Positions 1 through 8,499 of a stretch of DNA of 64,000 nt are shown piece by piece (position 1 is the stretch's first letter; every line of letters begins with the position of its first letter). This DNA is from Paenibacillus pinihumi DSM 23905 = JCM 16419 (GTDB lineage: Bacteria; Bacillota; Bacilli; Paenibacillales; Paenibacillaceae). Location of the stretch: contig NZ_KE383864.1 in NCBI RefSeq assembly GCF_000422505.1, positions 416,381-480,380 of the forward strand. The letters run 5' to 3'. A model generated the notes under the pieces. It was not told the origin of the DNA. It saw only the letters and a program-made list of their open reading frames with translations, and made no database searches. The position numbers and the translations under genes were made by a program.

Positions 1-330
1 ATTCCCGGCGAATACGAGACTCCATCCGTTCTGGAAATCTCAAGCTGGAACAAACTGCCGTTCCTGGTCAAAAACAAAGTAATGGCGGATCAGCTGTTAT
101 CCCGCAGTACGATGGAGACGTTCTACCCTCATGATTTGAGCGTTCGGGTGGATGAGTTCATTGCATCCGGCCAGCCGGCCAAAATGAGAATCAAGACCGT
201 CTCGGCCGTCGTTGATTTGCTGCTCGGCACTAAAGCTGTCCGGAACGGGGATTTCACAGCCTCCAAACTAACCCGTTATGACAAGGAACTGCTGCCGCAG
301 CTGCCATTCTTTTATATGGAAGCCAACTGA
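1..330 (+). CDS. C-terminal fragment of an unrecognised protein
   Basis: The reading frame is open from the first base of the window and ends in TGA at 328-330, so about 109 C-terminal residues are visible and the start lies outside. The first in-frame ATG (82) has no ribosome binding site and sits in the middle of the open frame, so it is probably internal. The visible part is soluble, mixed charged and hydrophobic, with no membrane segment or cysteine motif, and ends in LPFFYMEAN. I do not recognise the family. It converges on the rhodanese gene 40 bp away on the other strand. Confidence 0.6.
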   Translation: MPGEYETPSVLEISSWNKLPFLVKNKVMADQLLSRSTMETFYPHDLSVRVDEFIASGQPAKMRIKTVSAVVDLLLGTKAVRNGDFTASKLTRYDKELLPQLPFFYMEAN

Positions 331-370
331 CCGATTGCCAGATTATTCTGTATGGTTCAAACCGCATGTA

Positions 371-724
371 TTAATCGTACTGAAAGCCGCGAATAGAGGC
401 CGCGTCCGCCATTCCACCCGCAACATTGTGGAGGCTGACGCGGCCTTGTCCGTCCAGATAACGGCATACCGCTACACTCCTCACTCCGTGTGCGCAAATA
501 ATGTACAGGTCTTCTTCTCCCATAAGCTCATCGATACGTTCCGGGATCGTATTCATCGGAATATGTCTGGTGCCTTCCAAATGATAATATTCCCATTCCA
601 TAATCTCCCTTACATCGACAATTTGCTGCGCTCTGATCTCACCGCGATCCAGCTTCTCAAGCAGGCTGTCCGCTTCAATATCCTTCCAGTCCTCCAACAG
701 GCTTCTCTCCTTATTCATCCTCAT
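371..724 (-). CDS. Rhodanese-like domain protein
   Basis: This 117-residue protein is a single rhodanese domain. It shows the IVDVREIMEWEYYHLEG entry motif around residues 40-56 and the active-site loop CAHGVRS around residue 77, with the cysteine that would carry a persulfide. Such small proteins act in sulfur transfer or thiol chemistry in the cytoplasm; the partner is unknown here. It has no signal peptide. The start is uncertain because an ATG two codons further in (ATGAATAAGGAG) is also possible and neither has a strong Shine-Dalgarno. It is divergent from serA, with about 295 bp between them. Confidence 0.85.
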   Translation of the reverse strand: MRMNKERSLLEDWKDIEADSLLEKLDRGEIRAQQIVDVREIMEWEYYHLEGTRHIPMNTIPERIDELMGEEDLYIICAHGVRSVAVCRYLDGQGRVSLHNVAGGMADAASIRGFQYD

Positions 725-794
725 ACTAGAGTCCGGCCAAGCCGTTCATGCTTGAATCATAACAAAAAAATTCACAAATGAGCAAGTTTGAGGA

Positions 795-824
795 TTGCTT
801 TTGTCTACCATATTGCTATAAAAT
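795..824 (+). promoter_or_regulatory. SigA-type promoter candidate of serA
   Basis: TTGCTT at 795-800 and TATAAA at 817-822 (spacer 16), or TAAAAT at 819-824 (spacer 18). It would start an RNA of about 190 nt ahead of serA. Confidence 0.45.
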
Positions 825-862
825 AATAGAGGTTAATAGCGCCGCATTTGCAACCCTTGCAT

Positions 863-908
863 TTGTCGAACGGGCACTGCGGGCATACGAATCATTCGAC
901 AATTTTTT
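863..908 (+). terminator. First hairpin plus U-run in the serA leader
   Basis: Inverted repeat TTGTCGAA (863-870) and TTCGACAA (895-902), immediately followed by six T (903-908). The segment CATTTGC at 845-851 can pair (one G-U) with GCGAATG at 915-921 across the hairpin, offering an alternative fold. Confidence 0.5.
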
Positions 909-926
909 GATGATGCGAATGAAACT

Positions 927-972
927 CTCGTCTATTTTGCTCTACTTGTAGATGCGCTAGACGAGGGTTTTT
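927..972 (+). terminator. Second hairpin plus U-run in the serA leader
   Basis: Perfect 8-bp repeat CTCGTCTA (927-934) and TAGACGAG (958-965) with an inner TCTA-CTTG-TAGA hairpin (941-952), followed by GGTTTTTCTC. It lies about 30 bp before the serA ribosome binding site, a typical attenuator position. Confidence 0.6.
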
Positions 973-1019
973 CTCTTACAGCAATATCATTTTCTCAAAT
1001 CTAGGGAGGATTACCTGAC

Positions 1020-2612
1020 ATGTTCAAAGTGCTAGTTTCAGATCCGATCAGTGACCTTGGTATCCAGCAGCTTGTGGATGCTGAGGACGTATTGGTGGAT
1101 AAAAAGCCCGGATTAAGCGAGGATGAGCTTGTTGCCATCATTGGCGAGTATGATGCGCTGCTGGTTCGCAGCCAGACACGGGTAACACCAAGAATTATGG
1201 AAGCAGGGACCAATCTGAAAGTCGTTGGACGCGCGGGTGTAGGTGTAGACAATATTGATCTGCCTGCTGCAACCCAACGCGGGATTATCGTTATCAACGC
1301 GCCTGACGGCAACACGATTACCACTTGTGAGCATACCTTTGCGATGATGATGGCTGTAGCCCGTCACATTCCACAAGCATATGCCAAAACAATCGGTGGG
1401 ACATGGGACCGCAAATCCTTCCTCGGCGTAGAGCTGCGCAACAAAGTGCTCGGCGTTCTCGGAATGGGCAGAATCGGAAGTGAAGTAGCCAAGCGCGCCA
1501 AAGCATTTGGCATGGAAATTATGGGGTATGACCCGTTCCTGACCGAGGAACGTGCTGAGAAAATGGGAATCAGACTGTCCAGCGTAGAGGATATCGTCCG
1601 CAATGCGGACTTTATGACGGTTCACACCCCGCTGACGCCTGAAACCCGCCATATGATTGGCAAAGCCCAATTCGAGATTATGAAGCCAGGCATGAGAATT
1701 GTGAACTGTGCCCGCGGCGGAATTATTGATGAGTTGGCACTGGTAGAAGCCGTTGACCAAAATATCGTTGCAGGAGCTGCATTTGACGTATTTGAGGTAG
1801 AACCTCCGGCTGAGGATCATCCGTTCCTGACGCATCCTAAAATTATCGTTACCCCGCATCTAGGAGCTTCTACTGTAGAAGCACAGGAGAATGTAGCGAT
1901 TGACGTCTCCGAGCAAGTGCTGCATATTTTGCGTAACGAGCCTTTCAGCAATGCGGTCAACATGCCGCCGGTTCCAACTGAAGTGCTGAATAAGCTCCAG
2001 CCTTACTTCACCCTCGGGGACAAACTCGGAAGCTTCGCCGCTCAATTGGCTGAAGGCGCTGTAGAAGAGATTGTTGTTAACTATTCGGGTGAGTTAGCAG
2101 AAGTGGATACACAACCGCTGACACGTTATGTTGTCAAAGGCGTGCTGTCGCATCACCTTGGTTCCGAGCAGGTCAACGTGGTAAACTCCATGCACTTGGC
2201 CAAAACACGCGGCGTAAACATTGTCGTTCAAAAGTCCCATGCAGCTAAAGGATTTACGAATTTGATTTCGGTAACGCTGCGTGCGAAAAACGAAGAGCGT
2301 CTTGTTGCGGGAACCTTGCTGAATGGATACGGCGCACGGATCGTGCAAATTGACAAGTTCCCGGTTGATGTCGCTCCTGAAGGCAATCTGATTCTGGTAT
2401 CCCACAGCGATAAACCAGGCATTATCGGCCGTGTAGGTACACTGCTTGGCACGAATGAAGTCAACATTGCGACCATGCAGGTCGGACGTAAAGTTGTCGG
2501 CGGAGCTGCAGTAATGGTATTGTCCGTTGATAAGGCTGTTCCACGTGAAGTATTGCTGGAGATCGCCAAGCTGCCTGATTTGAACAACGCCAAAGAGATT
2601 GCTTTATATTAA
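1020..2612 (+). CDS. serA: D-3-phosphoglycerate dehydrogenase
   Basis: SerA oxidises 3-phosphoglycerate to 3-phosphohydroxypyruvate with NAD, the first step of serine synthesis. At 530 residues it is the long form. It has an N-terminal substrate and NAD domain with the dinucleotide motif LGMGRIGSEVA (about 144-154), the catalytic-region motifs NCARGGIIDE and TPHLGAST, an intervening ACT-side-binding domain, and a C-terminal ACT domain starting near LILVSHSDKPGIIGRVG. The ACT domain is the serine-sensing module in characterised relatives. The start is fixed by AGGGAGGA nine bases upstream. The gene is monocistronic: it has its own leader and a strong terminator. Confidence 0.97.
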   Translation: MFKVLVSDPISDLGIQQLVDAEDVLVDKKPGLSEDELVAIIGEYDALLVRSQTRVTPRIMEAGTNLKVVGRAGVGVDNIDLPAATQRGIIVINAPDGNTITTCEHTFAMMMAVARHIPQAYAKTIGGTWDRKSFLGVELRNKVLGVLGMGRIGSEVAKRAKAFGMEIMGYDPFLTEERAEKMGIRLSSVEDIVRNADFMTVHTPLTPETRHMIGKAQFEIMKPGMRIVNCARGGIIDELALVEAVDQNIVAGAAFDVFEVEPPAEDHPFLTHPKIIVTPHLGASTVEAQENVAIDVSEQVLHILRNEPFSNAVNMPPVPTEVLNKLQPYFTLGDKLGSFAAQLAEGAVEEIVVNYSGELAEVDTQPLTRYVVKGVLSHHLGSEQVNVVNSMHLAKTRGVNIVVQKSHAAKGFTNLISVTLRAKNEERLVAGTLLNGYGARIVQIDKFPVDVAPEGNLILVSHSDKPGIIGRVGTLLGTNEVNIATMQVGRKVVGGAAVMVLSVDKAVPREVLLEIAKLPDLNNAKEIALY

Positions 2613-2645
2613 TTAGCAGATCGCATCTGAATACTTATAAACTCA

Positions 2646-2688
2646 AACAGCAACAGCCGCTTAGCAAAGCGGCTGTTGCTGTTTTTTT
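2646..2688 (+). terminator. serA intrinsic terminator
   Basis: A GC-rich stem of about 16 bp (ACAGCAACAGCCGCTT paired with AAGCGGCTGTTGCTGT, loop AGCA) followed by seven T. Confidence 0.92.
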
Positions 2689-2742
2689 AGAGAATTCCCC
2701 CTCCCTGTCACCAGTGCTGCTCTTGCATATAGACACTAAATA

Positions 2743-2767
2743 CCCCCAGACTATTCCATTCTGGGGG
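2743..2767 (-). terminator. Weak terminator downstream of resE
   Basis: CCCCCAGA (2743-2750) pairs with TCTGGGGG (2760-2767). On the minus strand it is followed only by TATTTAGT, so the U-tract is poor. Confidence 0.45.
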
Positions 2768-2787
2768 CTCATGTGAACTTATGACTG

Positions 2788-4212
2788 TTATGCCTGTTCT
2801 ACCGGAAACAGCATCGTAAAGGTCGTTCCAATATTCAATTGACTTTCTGCCTGAATGATACCGCCGTGAGACTCCACAATGTTCTTGACGATAGCCAGTC
2901 CCAGGCCAGTTCCGCCTGAGGAGCCGCGTGTACGGGCTTTGTCCGCCTTATAGAAGCGTTCAAAGATATAAGGAAGGTCATCTCTCGGAATTCCTGCACC
3001 CTGATCCTTGATCTGTACCTGAATGTATGAGTTATTGTCCTTGACCAGTTGCTCTGCTGATATGAAGATGCACGCTTCACCTGGCGTATGACGCAGAGCA
3101 TTGTCCAGCAAATTTGTCAGCACTTGCTCCAGCCGGTCCTCATCCGCAGCCTCCAGTATGAGCGGCTGCTGCGGAAGCTCATAGATCATCGTGATTCCTC
3201 TTTCCTTGGAATACACCTGGAATTTCCGGTGCACCCGGCGGATCAGCGTACCCAGCTCTAGCTGCTGGAAGTTCATCTCGATGTGCCCGGCTTCCATTCG
3301 CGCCAAATCAAGCAAATCTTTGACCAGACGGCCCATGCGCAGGGATTCGTCATAGATAACTTGAACGAGCTCGTTCCGTTCTTCCGGAGAAGCGGCAATA
3401 TCATCCATCAACGCTTCACTGTAGCCCTGCAGCATCGAGAGCGGTGTACGGATTTCATGGGAGACATTCGCCACGAAATCGCGGCGCAGCTTCTCCAGCT
3501 TATGTTCCTCCGTTACGTTCCGCATGACGACAACCGCGCCTCTAACGCTCTTATTTGACGTTAGCGGCGCCATAACGACTGACCATACACTGTCATGCAC
3601 ATTAATTTTGCTGCTCAAATCCCGTCCTTCACGCAGTACAGTACGGTACAGCTCATAGAGGGGGGCCGGTATATCGCCATAGGGTCTTGGGCCGTTGCCA
3701 CTGTCTGTCCAGCTCAGCTTGCCCCACTGCTCCATCGCATGCTGCCCTTCCGGATTGGTCAGAATGACCTTGCCCATGGCGTCAAATGTAATTACAGCAT
3801 CAGCCATACTGCGCAGTACGCTGGAGAGATGGTTTTTCTCATGGTGCAAGTCCTTGATAATGGTATCCAGCTCTGAGGCCATATGGTTGAAGGTATTGCT
3901 CAGCTCCCCGATCTCATCAGAGGAGCGGATTGGCACCCTTGTGCGATATTCACCTTTTGAAATCTGGTCAGCGGCCTTTTTAAGCTGTACCAGCGGCTGT
4001 GTAATTTTGGTGATCAGGAAGAAAGCAAAAAAGGTGGTCAGCAAAAAACCGATAACGCCCGTAATAATAAACAGCACCATAATTTCATGCGTCGCACTGG
4101 AGAACGTCAAGTCCACATAAAACAACAAAAGCGTTCCCAATGTAATGAGAATGAGCGCAACAAGCAAAATAATGGTGAGCCACAGCTTGCCGACAACGCT
4201 TTTCCATACCAT
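2788..4212 (-). CDS. resE: Sensor histidine kinase ResE
   Basis: This 474-residue membrane kinase phosphorylates ResD, the regulator of aerobic/anaerobic respiration genes in Bacillus. Order of parts: TM1 (about 9-32), a loop of about a dozen residues, TM2 (about 45-67), HAMP (about 68-120), a PAS-like domain (about 130-235), HisKA with SHEIRTPLSM (phospho-His 252), then HATPase with LLDNALRH, IKDQGAGI and GTGLGLAI. B. subtilis ResE has a far larger extracytoplasmic domain, so signal sensing here must use the membrane, HAMP or PAS parts. The Shine-Dalgarno GAGGTG lies in the last codons of resD, so translation is probably coupled. Confidence 0.9.
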   Translation of the reverse strand: MVWKSVVGKLWLTIILLVALILITLGTLLLFYVDLTFSSATHEIMVLFIITGVIGFLLTTFFAFFLITKITQPLVQLKKAADQISKGEYRTRVPIRSSDEIGELSNTFNHMASELDTIIKDLHHEKNHLSSVLRSMADAVITFDAMGKVILTNPEGQHAMEQWGKLSWTDSGNGPRPYGDIPAPLYELYRTVLREGRDLSSKINVHDSVWSVVMAPLTSNKSVRGAVVVMRNVTEEHKLEKLRRDFVANVSHEIRTPLSMLQGYSEALMDDIAASPEERNELVQVIYDESLRMGRLVKDLLDLARMEAGHIEMNFQQLELGTLIRRVHRKFQVYSKERGITMIYELPQQPLILEAADEDRLEQVLTNLLDNALRHTPGEACIFISAEQLVKDNNSYIQVQIKDQGAGIPRDDLPYIFERFYKADKARTRGSSGGTGLGLAIVKNIVESHGGIIQAESQLNIGTTFTMLFPVEQA

Positions 4213-4214
4213 CG

Positions 4215-4931
4215 TTATTTAGGCACCTCTAGCTTGTAGCCGACACCCCACACGGTCGTTATCATGGCCGCGGCATCAGGCGATACTTTGTTCAGCTTCT
4301 CGCGCAGGCGCTTGACATGCGTATCCACCGTGCGCAGATCGCCGAAGAACTCATAATTCCATACATCCTTGAGCAAATCTTCACGGGAAAATACTTTATC
4401 AGGTGAGATCGCAAGGTAGTGAAGCAGCTCATATTCTTTTGGAGTCAGGCTTACCTCCTGGCCCCCTGCGGTCACTCTATGCGCATCATGTTCGATAATC
4501 AGATGCGGGAACACAATATTGTTGCTGGAGCTCGCTTCCTTTGTCAAATAAGCCGTGGCAGATGAACGTCTTAAAATCGCTTTTACCCGGTAGATCACTT
4601 CACGCGGACTGAACGGCTTGACGACATAGTCGTCTGCCCCAACCTCAAAGCCCTGGACACGATTCATCTCTTCGCCCTTGGCCGTCAGCATAATGACCGG
4701 TGTAGACTTCACTTGACGCAATCTGGAGCAAACTTCAATTCCGTCTATCCCAGGGAGCATCACATCAAGCAGGATCAGGTCATAATCATTGGAGCTTGCC
4801 ATTCTGAGGGCGCTCTCCCCATCCTCTGCTTCTTCAATCTGATAACCTTCCTTCTCCAGATACATCTTCAACAGCCGGCGAATCCGTTCTTCATCATCGA
4901 CGACCAGAATACGTTGAACCGGTTCTGACAT
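4215..4931 (-). CDS. resD: Response regulator ResD (OmpR family)
   Basis: ResD is the DNA-binding partner of ResE. The 238 residues contain a receiver domain with acidic pocket DDEE near the start, phospho-acceptor Asp in LILLDVMLPG (about 56), the Thr of VIMLTAKGEE and Lys in VVKPFSPREV. A winged-helix output domain ends in RTVDTHVKRLREKL and TVWGVGYKLE. In Bacillus it activates resABC, ctaA and anaerobic genes. A good Shine-Dalgarno (AAGGAGCGAGGAG) precedes the ATG. Only two bases separate it from resE, and it follows resC by 36 bp. Confidence 0.95.
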   Translation of the reverse strand: MSEPVQRILVVDDEERIRRLLKMYLEKEGYQIEEAEDGESALRMASSNDYDLILLDVMLPGIDGIEVCSRLRQVKSTPVIMLTAKGEEMNRVQGFEVGADDYVVKPFSPREVIYRVKAILRRSSATAYLTKEASSSNNIVFPHLIIEHDAHRVTAGGQEVSLTPKEYELLHYLAISPDKVFSREDLLKDVWNYEFFGDLRTVDTHVKRLREKLNKVSPDAAAMITTVWGVGYKLEVPK

Positions 4932-4967
4932 TGCTCCTCGCTCCTTCCATTACAGTTGTTTAAACCT

Positions 4968-6227
4968 TTAAACACCGGCATAAGAGTGCAAGCCGGATAT
5001 AATCAGGTTGACCCCGATCAGGGTGAACATGACAATGACGAAGCCGATGACAGCCAGCCATGCAGACCGCTGTCCCTGCCAGCCGCGCGACAAGCGCAAG
5101 TGCAGGTAGGCGCTGTAATACAGCCATGTAATTAATGCCCATACCTCTTTGGGGTCCCAGCCCCAAAAACGGGACCAGGCAATATTCGCCCAAATCATTG
5201 CAAATATGAGGGCGCCAAGCGTAAAGACCGGAAATCCGATTGCAATTGCCCGGTAACTGATTTCATCCAGGTCTTCCGGATCAATGCCATCCATATAAGG
5301 GTGAATGGCTGCGCCCAGACGCTTCCTGAGCAGCAAGCGTGCGATTCCGTACAAGAGGCTTCCCGTAATAATGGACCAGACAACTGTGTTCAGCTTGCGG
5401 CCGGCATTGACACCGTTCATCCAGGACGGCGTCTCCAATAGCGGCTCCTGCATGCCGAGGAAGCTGTCCATTTTTTGTGTAATACTATTATAGGGTTTAA
5501 AGATTGGGGGCATCGTATACATGACCGTTTCGGACGTCGTAGATTCCTGCCCGCGATTATCAATCGTTACCTTCTCCTGCAGGAATTGCGCTTCGTAGCC
5601 TGCACCGCGGAAAGCAAATACGGTCAAAATAAATCCGATAATAACCACCAATACATATAGCGTGAATTCAACCCAGCGCTGCGCGCGTTTGGCAGCCTGC
5701 GATGTCTGCTTGAAATCTACAACGCGAAGCAAATACATCAGCCCAGCAGCAAAACCGACTGCGAAGAAAGCTTCCCCAAGCGCTGCAGTCGTAACATGGA
5801 TCTTGAGCCAGATTGAATTCAGCGATGGAATAAGAGGCTGAACCTCTTGCGGGAACACGGACGCATAGGCCACGATTATAATCGTCAGCGGCAAAGCGAA
5901 CATGCCAAGCAGCGGCGTCCGGTAAATGGCGAATATGATGACGAAGGCAATCATAATAGACATCCCCAGGAAGGTCATAAACTCATACATATTGCTCGTC
6001 GGAATCTGCTTGCTTCCATACCATCTGGTAAAGAAGAAGGTCAGGTGTGCTGCCAATCCCAGTATCGACACAATGAATGCAATCCGCGACCAGCGTTTCA
6101 CATGCGCCTTTGGATCACGGTTGCTCCACTTCTTCCCGCCTATGGCAATCATATAGAAAATGAAACCGAAGCAGTATAAAAAGAAAGCAGCAATAAAAGC
6201 ATCACTGCTGAATTCCAAGTAATTCAC
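4968..6227 (-). CDS. resC: Cytochrome c biogenesis protein ResC/CcsA
   Basis: ResC (CcsA/CcsB family) is the polytopic half of the System II haem delivery and ligation complex for c-type cytochromes, working with ResB. The 419-residue protein has about eight membrane segments. It carries the tryptophan-rich haem-handling signature WSRFWGWDPKEVWALITW near residues 350-367, and His residues such as the one in HVTTAALGEAF flank the core. It starts with GTG, and that GTG overlaps the TGA of resB (GTGA), showing translational coupling. Confidence 0.95.
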   Translation of the reverse strand: MNYLEFSSDAFIAAFFLYCFGFIFYMIAIGGKKWSNRDPKAHVKRWSRIAFIVSILGLAAHLTFFFTRWYGSKQIPTSNMYEFMTFLGMSIMIAFVIIFAIYRTPLLGMFALPLTIIIVAYASVFPQEVQPLIPSLNSIWLKIHVTTAALGEAFFAVGFAAGLMYLLRVVDFKQTSQAAKRAQRWVEFTLYVLVVIIGFILTVFAFRGAGYEAQFLQEKVTIDNRGQESTTSETVMYTMPPIFKPYNSITQKMDSFLGMQEPLLETPSWMNGVNAGRKLNTVVWSIITGSLLYGIARLLLRKRLGAAIHPYMDGIDPEDLDEISYRAIAIGFPVFTLGALIFAMIWANIAWSRFWGWDPKEVWALITWLYYSAYLHLRLSRGWQGQRSAWLAVIGFVIVMFTLIGVNLIISGLHSYAGV

Positions 6228-7876
6228 GTTTTATTCCCTCCGTTATCCAGCGATTTGGGATCCACCTCAATACCTGCCTTGCCAAGCGCCCATGCGACGT
6301 CACTGCGCATTCCGTAGAAATTTTTGTTGGTGTGCGCCCCGAGCGACAGCTCGCCCCGGTCGACCCGCAGCCATATTCTGCGATGATGCCAGTAAAAGCC
6401 CATAATAAGGCCAATCATGGATATCGTAGCCCCAATCCAAATATATGGGAGTGCTTTATCCTTGCGGATGTTCAGATAGGTGGTCGGTCCGGATAACTTT
6501 ACATTTTCCATGCCATTGACTTTAATCTCGAAGCGGTCTGCAATCGGACGGTTGAGCGCATCCTGATTGAACTGGAGCTTGTCAATCTGATTCGGGAAGT
6601 ACAAATAGGGCTCCCCGCCTGCTTTAAGTTCCGGACCGGACAATATGAACAGATAAGCCGGTGCATTAGGTTCTCTGGACAGAGTAGTCGGCTCTCCATT
6701 CTCGCCAATTGCAAACTCCATAAACTGTGAATGAAGCTCCAGCTTATAAGGGCCAACCTCAAAGCTCGTTTTTGGATTGCGTATTTCCAGCTCAAAGGGG
6801 CCATACTCTTCGCCGGTTTCTTTGTTGATGATCACCGGCTTGACCGCTTCCAGGCGCGGCGTTGCATCAAAGCCCGACTGGTAAGCCTTTAGCCCTTCAT
6901 AGATTAACGGGTCATTCATGACAATATCATGCCGGTCAACTTCCTTCAGGACAGGCTCCTGCGTCACGTTATTGCAGTTTGCGGTACATTCATATAATAC
7001 CGCTTTTGTTTCGTACAGCTTGGCCCTTGCAGTTCCCTTCAAGGCATCGGGCAACTCATCATCGGTATAATAGTCGACCGTAAACTGCTCATTTTTAATG
7101 TAATACGACGTGCCTTCAATCTCCACCGTCTGCCCCTGCTGTACCGCAACATACATATCCATCTGGAAGCCGGGAATGCTCCGGGCAAGGACAGCAAGCA
7201 GGAAAAGGATCAGGCCGATATGGTTTATGTATGGGCCCCAGCGGCTGAACCGGTTTTTCTCAGCGAGCAGCGCCGTCCCGTCCATATGGACACGGTAACG
7301 CTTCTTTTTCAAATGCTCACCCAAAGCACTGACAATCTTCGTCTCATCCCCTGAGATTTGTGCCTGGTATACAACCTTCTGGCGGAGAATAAAGCGCAAG
7401 TGTTTGCGGATTTGCTGCTTCGACAGAGCCCGGTAAAGCGGGAGTACCCGGTCAAGGGAACAGACAACAAGCGAGGTTCCAATCATCACCAGGAGGGTTG
7501 TATACCACCAGGATTCATAAGTATGTGAAAGCCCCAACATATAATAGATTTTGCCGATCGTACCATGTTGGATTTCGTAGTAGGTTGCCGGATCTTCATT
7601 AAGGAGGTTCTCCTGACGGAAAATCGTCCCCAAAATGGAGGCCAGCAATGTAATGATGATTAAATAAACAGCGATCTTGACGGAAGAAAAGAAGTTCCAA
7701 ATTTTATCAATGAAATTTGGATTGGCCTTCTGGGAACGCCTTGCGACCCCATCATAGCGCATTTCAAGCGGCTCGTCCGACAACAACTCTTCGCCGAGCG
7801 GCTTTCCGCAAGATTCGCAGAGAACGGTTCCTATATGGTTTTGATGGCCGCACTCGCATTTCGTATTTTGAAACAA
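6224..7876 (-). CDS. resB: Cytochrome c biogenesis protein ResB with N-terminal zinc ribbon
   Basis: ResB is the second System II subunit, which together with ResC transports haem and attaches it to apocytochrome c. The 550-residue protein has membrane segments near residues 70-90, 125-145, 215-235 and one near 480-500, with a large extracytoplasmic domain between the last two. Unusually, residues 7-24 form a zinc-ribbon-like knuckle (CxC at 7/9 and CxxC at 20/23) before the first membrane segment. The start is TTG with GGGGGG upstream; an ATG start would lose the zinc knuckle. It lies between resA and resC in the conserved order. Confidence 0.92.
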   Translation of the reverse strand: MFQNTKCECGHQNHIGTVLCESCGKPLGEELLSDEPLEMRYDGVARRSQKANPNFIDKIWNFFSSVKIAVYLIIITLLASILGTIFRQENLLNEDPATYYEIQHGTIGKIYYMLGLSHTYESWWYTTLLVMIGTSLVVCSLDRVLPLYRALSKQQIRKHLRFILRQKVVYQAQISGDETKIVSALGEHLKKKRYRVHMDGTALLAEKNRFSRWGPYINHIGLILFLLAVLARSIPGFQMDMYVAVQQGQTVEIEGTSYYIKNEQFTVDYYTDDELPDALKGTARAKLYETKAVLYECTANCNNVTQEPVLKEVDRHDIVMNDPLIYEGLKAYQSGFDATPRLEAVKPVIINKETGEEYGPFELEIRNPKTSFEVGPYKLELHSQFMEFAIGENGEPTTLSREPNAPAYLFILSGPELKAGGEPYLYFPNQIDKLQFNQDALNRPIADRFEIKVNGMENVKLSGPTTYLNIRKDKALPYIWIGATISMIGLIMGFYWHHRRIWLRVDRGELSLGAHTNKNFYGMRSDVAWALGKAGIEVDPKSLDNGGNKT

Positions 7877-7906
7877 TGTGGAAGCCCCCCTTTCATCTGG
7901 CTAGGT

Positions 7907-8428
7907 TTAAAACAGCTTCTCCACACGCTCCTGAATTTGCTGTTCTGTCATGGCCGTGACGGCAATCTCTGAAATTGTCCCGTCCGGCTTAACGAAGAAC
8001 GTCGTCGGATAAGAGCGCAGCCCGTACTGACGCTCAACCTTGCGGTTAACATCACGAAGCACTGTGAAACTCAGGTCAAATTTGCTCACAAAATTCTGAA
8101 CCGGCAAATCCGCTTCACTCAGGTTAATCGCCAGCACTTCAAGTCCCTTGCTGTGCCATTTGTCATATAGCCGCTGAAATTCCGGCAATTCCTTCACACA
8201 GGGCGGACAAAAGGTCCCCCAAAAGGTAATCACCATCGGCTTGCCTTCATAGTCCGAAAGGTTGTGCGCGTTTCCATTCAAATCAAACAATGAAAAACCG
8301 GGGGGGCTGTCACCAACTCCCGGTATTTTGGAATCGCCCCTAAATAACGTGTTGCCAATGGCAAACCCGCCGATCAGAACGACAAGAATCAAGATGACGA
8401 TTTGAACTTTTTTGCGGTAAGCTCCCAT
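7907..8428 (-). CDS. resA: Thiol-disulfide oxidoreductase ResA
   Basis: ResA is a membrane-anchored, extracytoplasmic thioredoxin-like protein that reduces the haem-binding cysteines of apocytochrome c. The 173-residue protein has an N-terminal anchor (about 8-28) and a thioredoxin fold with active site CPPC at 74-77 (in FWGTFCPPCVKEL), and a cis-proline loop YPTTFFV. The B. subtilis protein has CEPC; the change of Glu to Pro in the dipeptide should shift the redox potential (inference). It is first in the res order, 30 bp before resB. Confidence 0.95.
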   Translation of the reverse strand: MGAYRKKVQIVILILVVLIGGFAIGNTLFRGDSKIPGVGDSPPGFSLFDLNGNAHNLSDYEGKPMVITFWGTFCPPCVKELPEFQRLYDKWHSKGLEVLAINLSEADLPVQNFVSKFDLSFTVLRDVNRKVERQYGLRSYPTTFFVKPDGTISEIAVTAMTEQQIQERVEKLF

Positions 8429-8499
8429 AATCTATTCACCACCTGACACGCATACAATTCACAAGTTACATTATATCGAATATGAAGTTACTTTGGCGG

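Larger units (their letters stand above)
725..1019 (+). promoter_or_regulatory. serA leader region
   Basis: A non-coding stretch of 295 bp precedes serA. It holds a SigA-like promoter (795-824) and two successive hairpins each followed by a T-run (863-908 and 927-972). The serA Shine-Dalgarno AGGGAGGA is at 1003-1010. The layout looks like a transcription-attenuation leader. I see no T-box core and do not recognise a known riboswitch. Confidence 0.5.

Noticed and set aside
725-1019. T-box or SAM/glycine riboswitch upstream of serA
   Set aside because: No T-box sequence (AGGGTGGNACCGCG) and no aptamer core of the known classes can be found.
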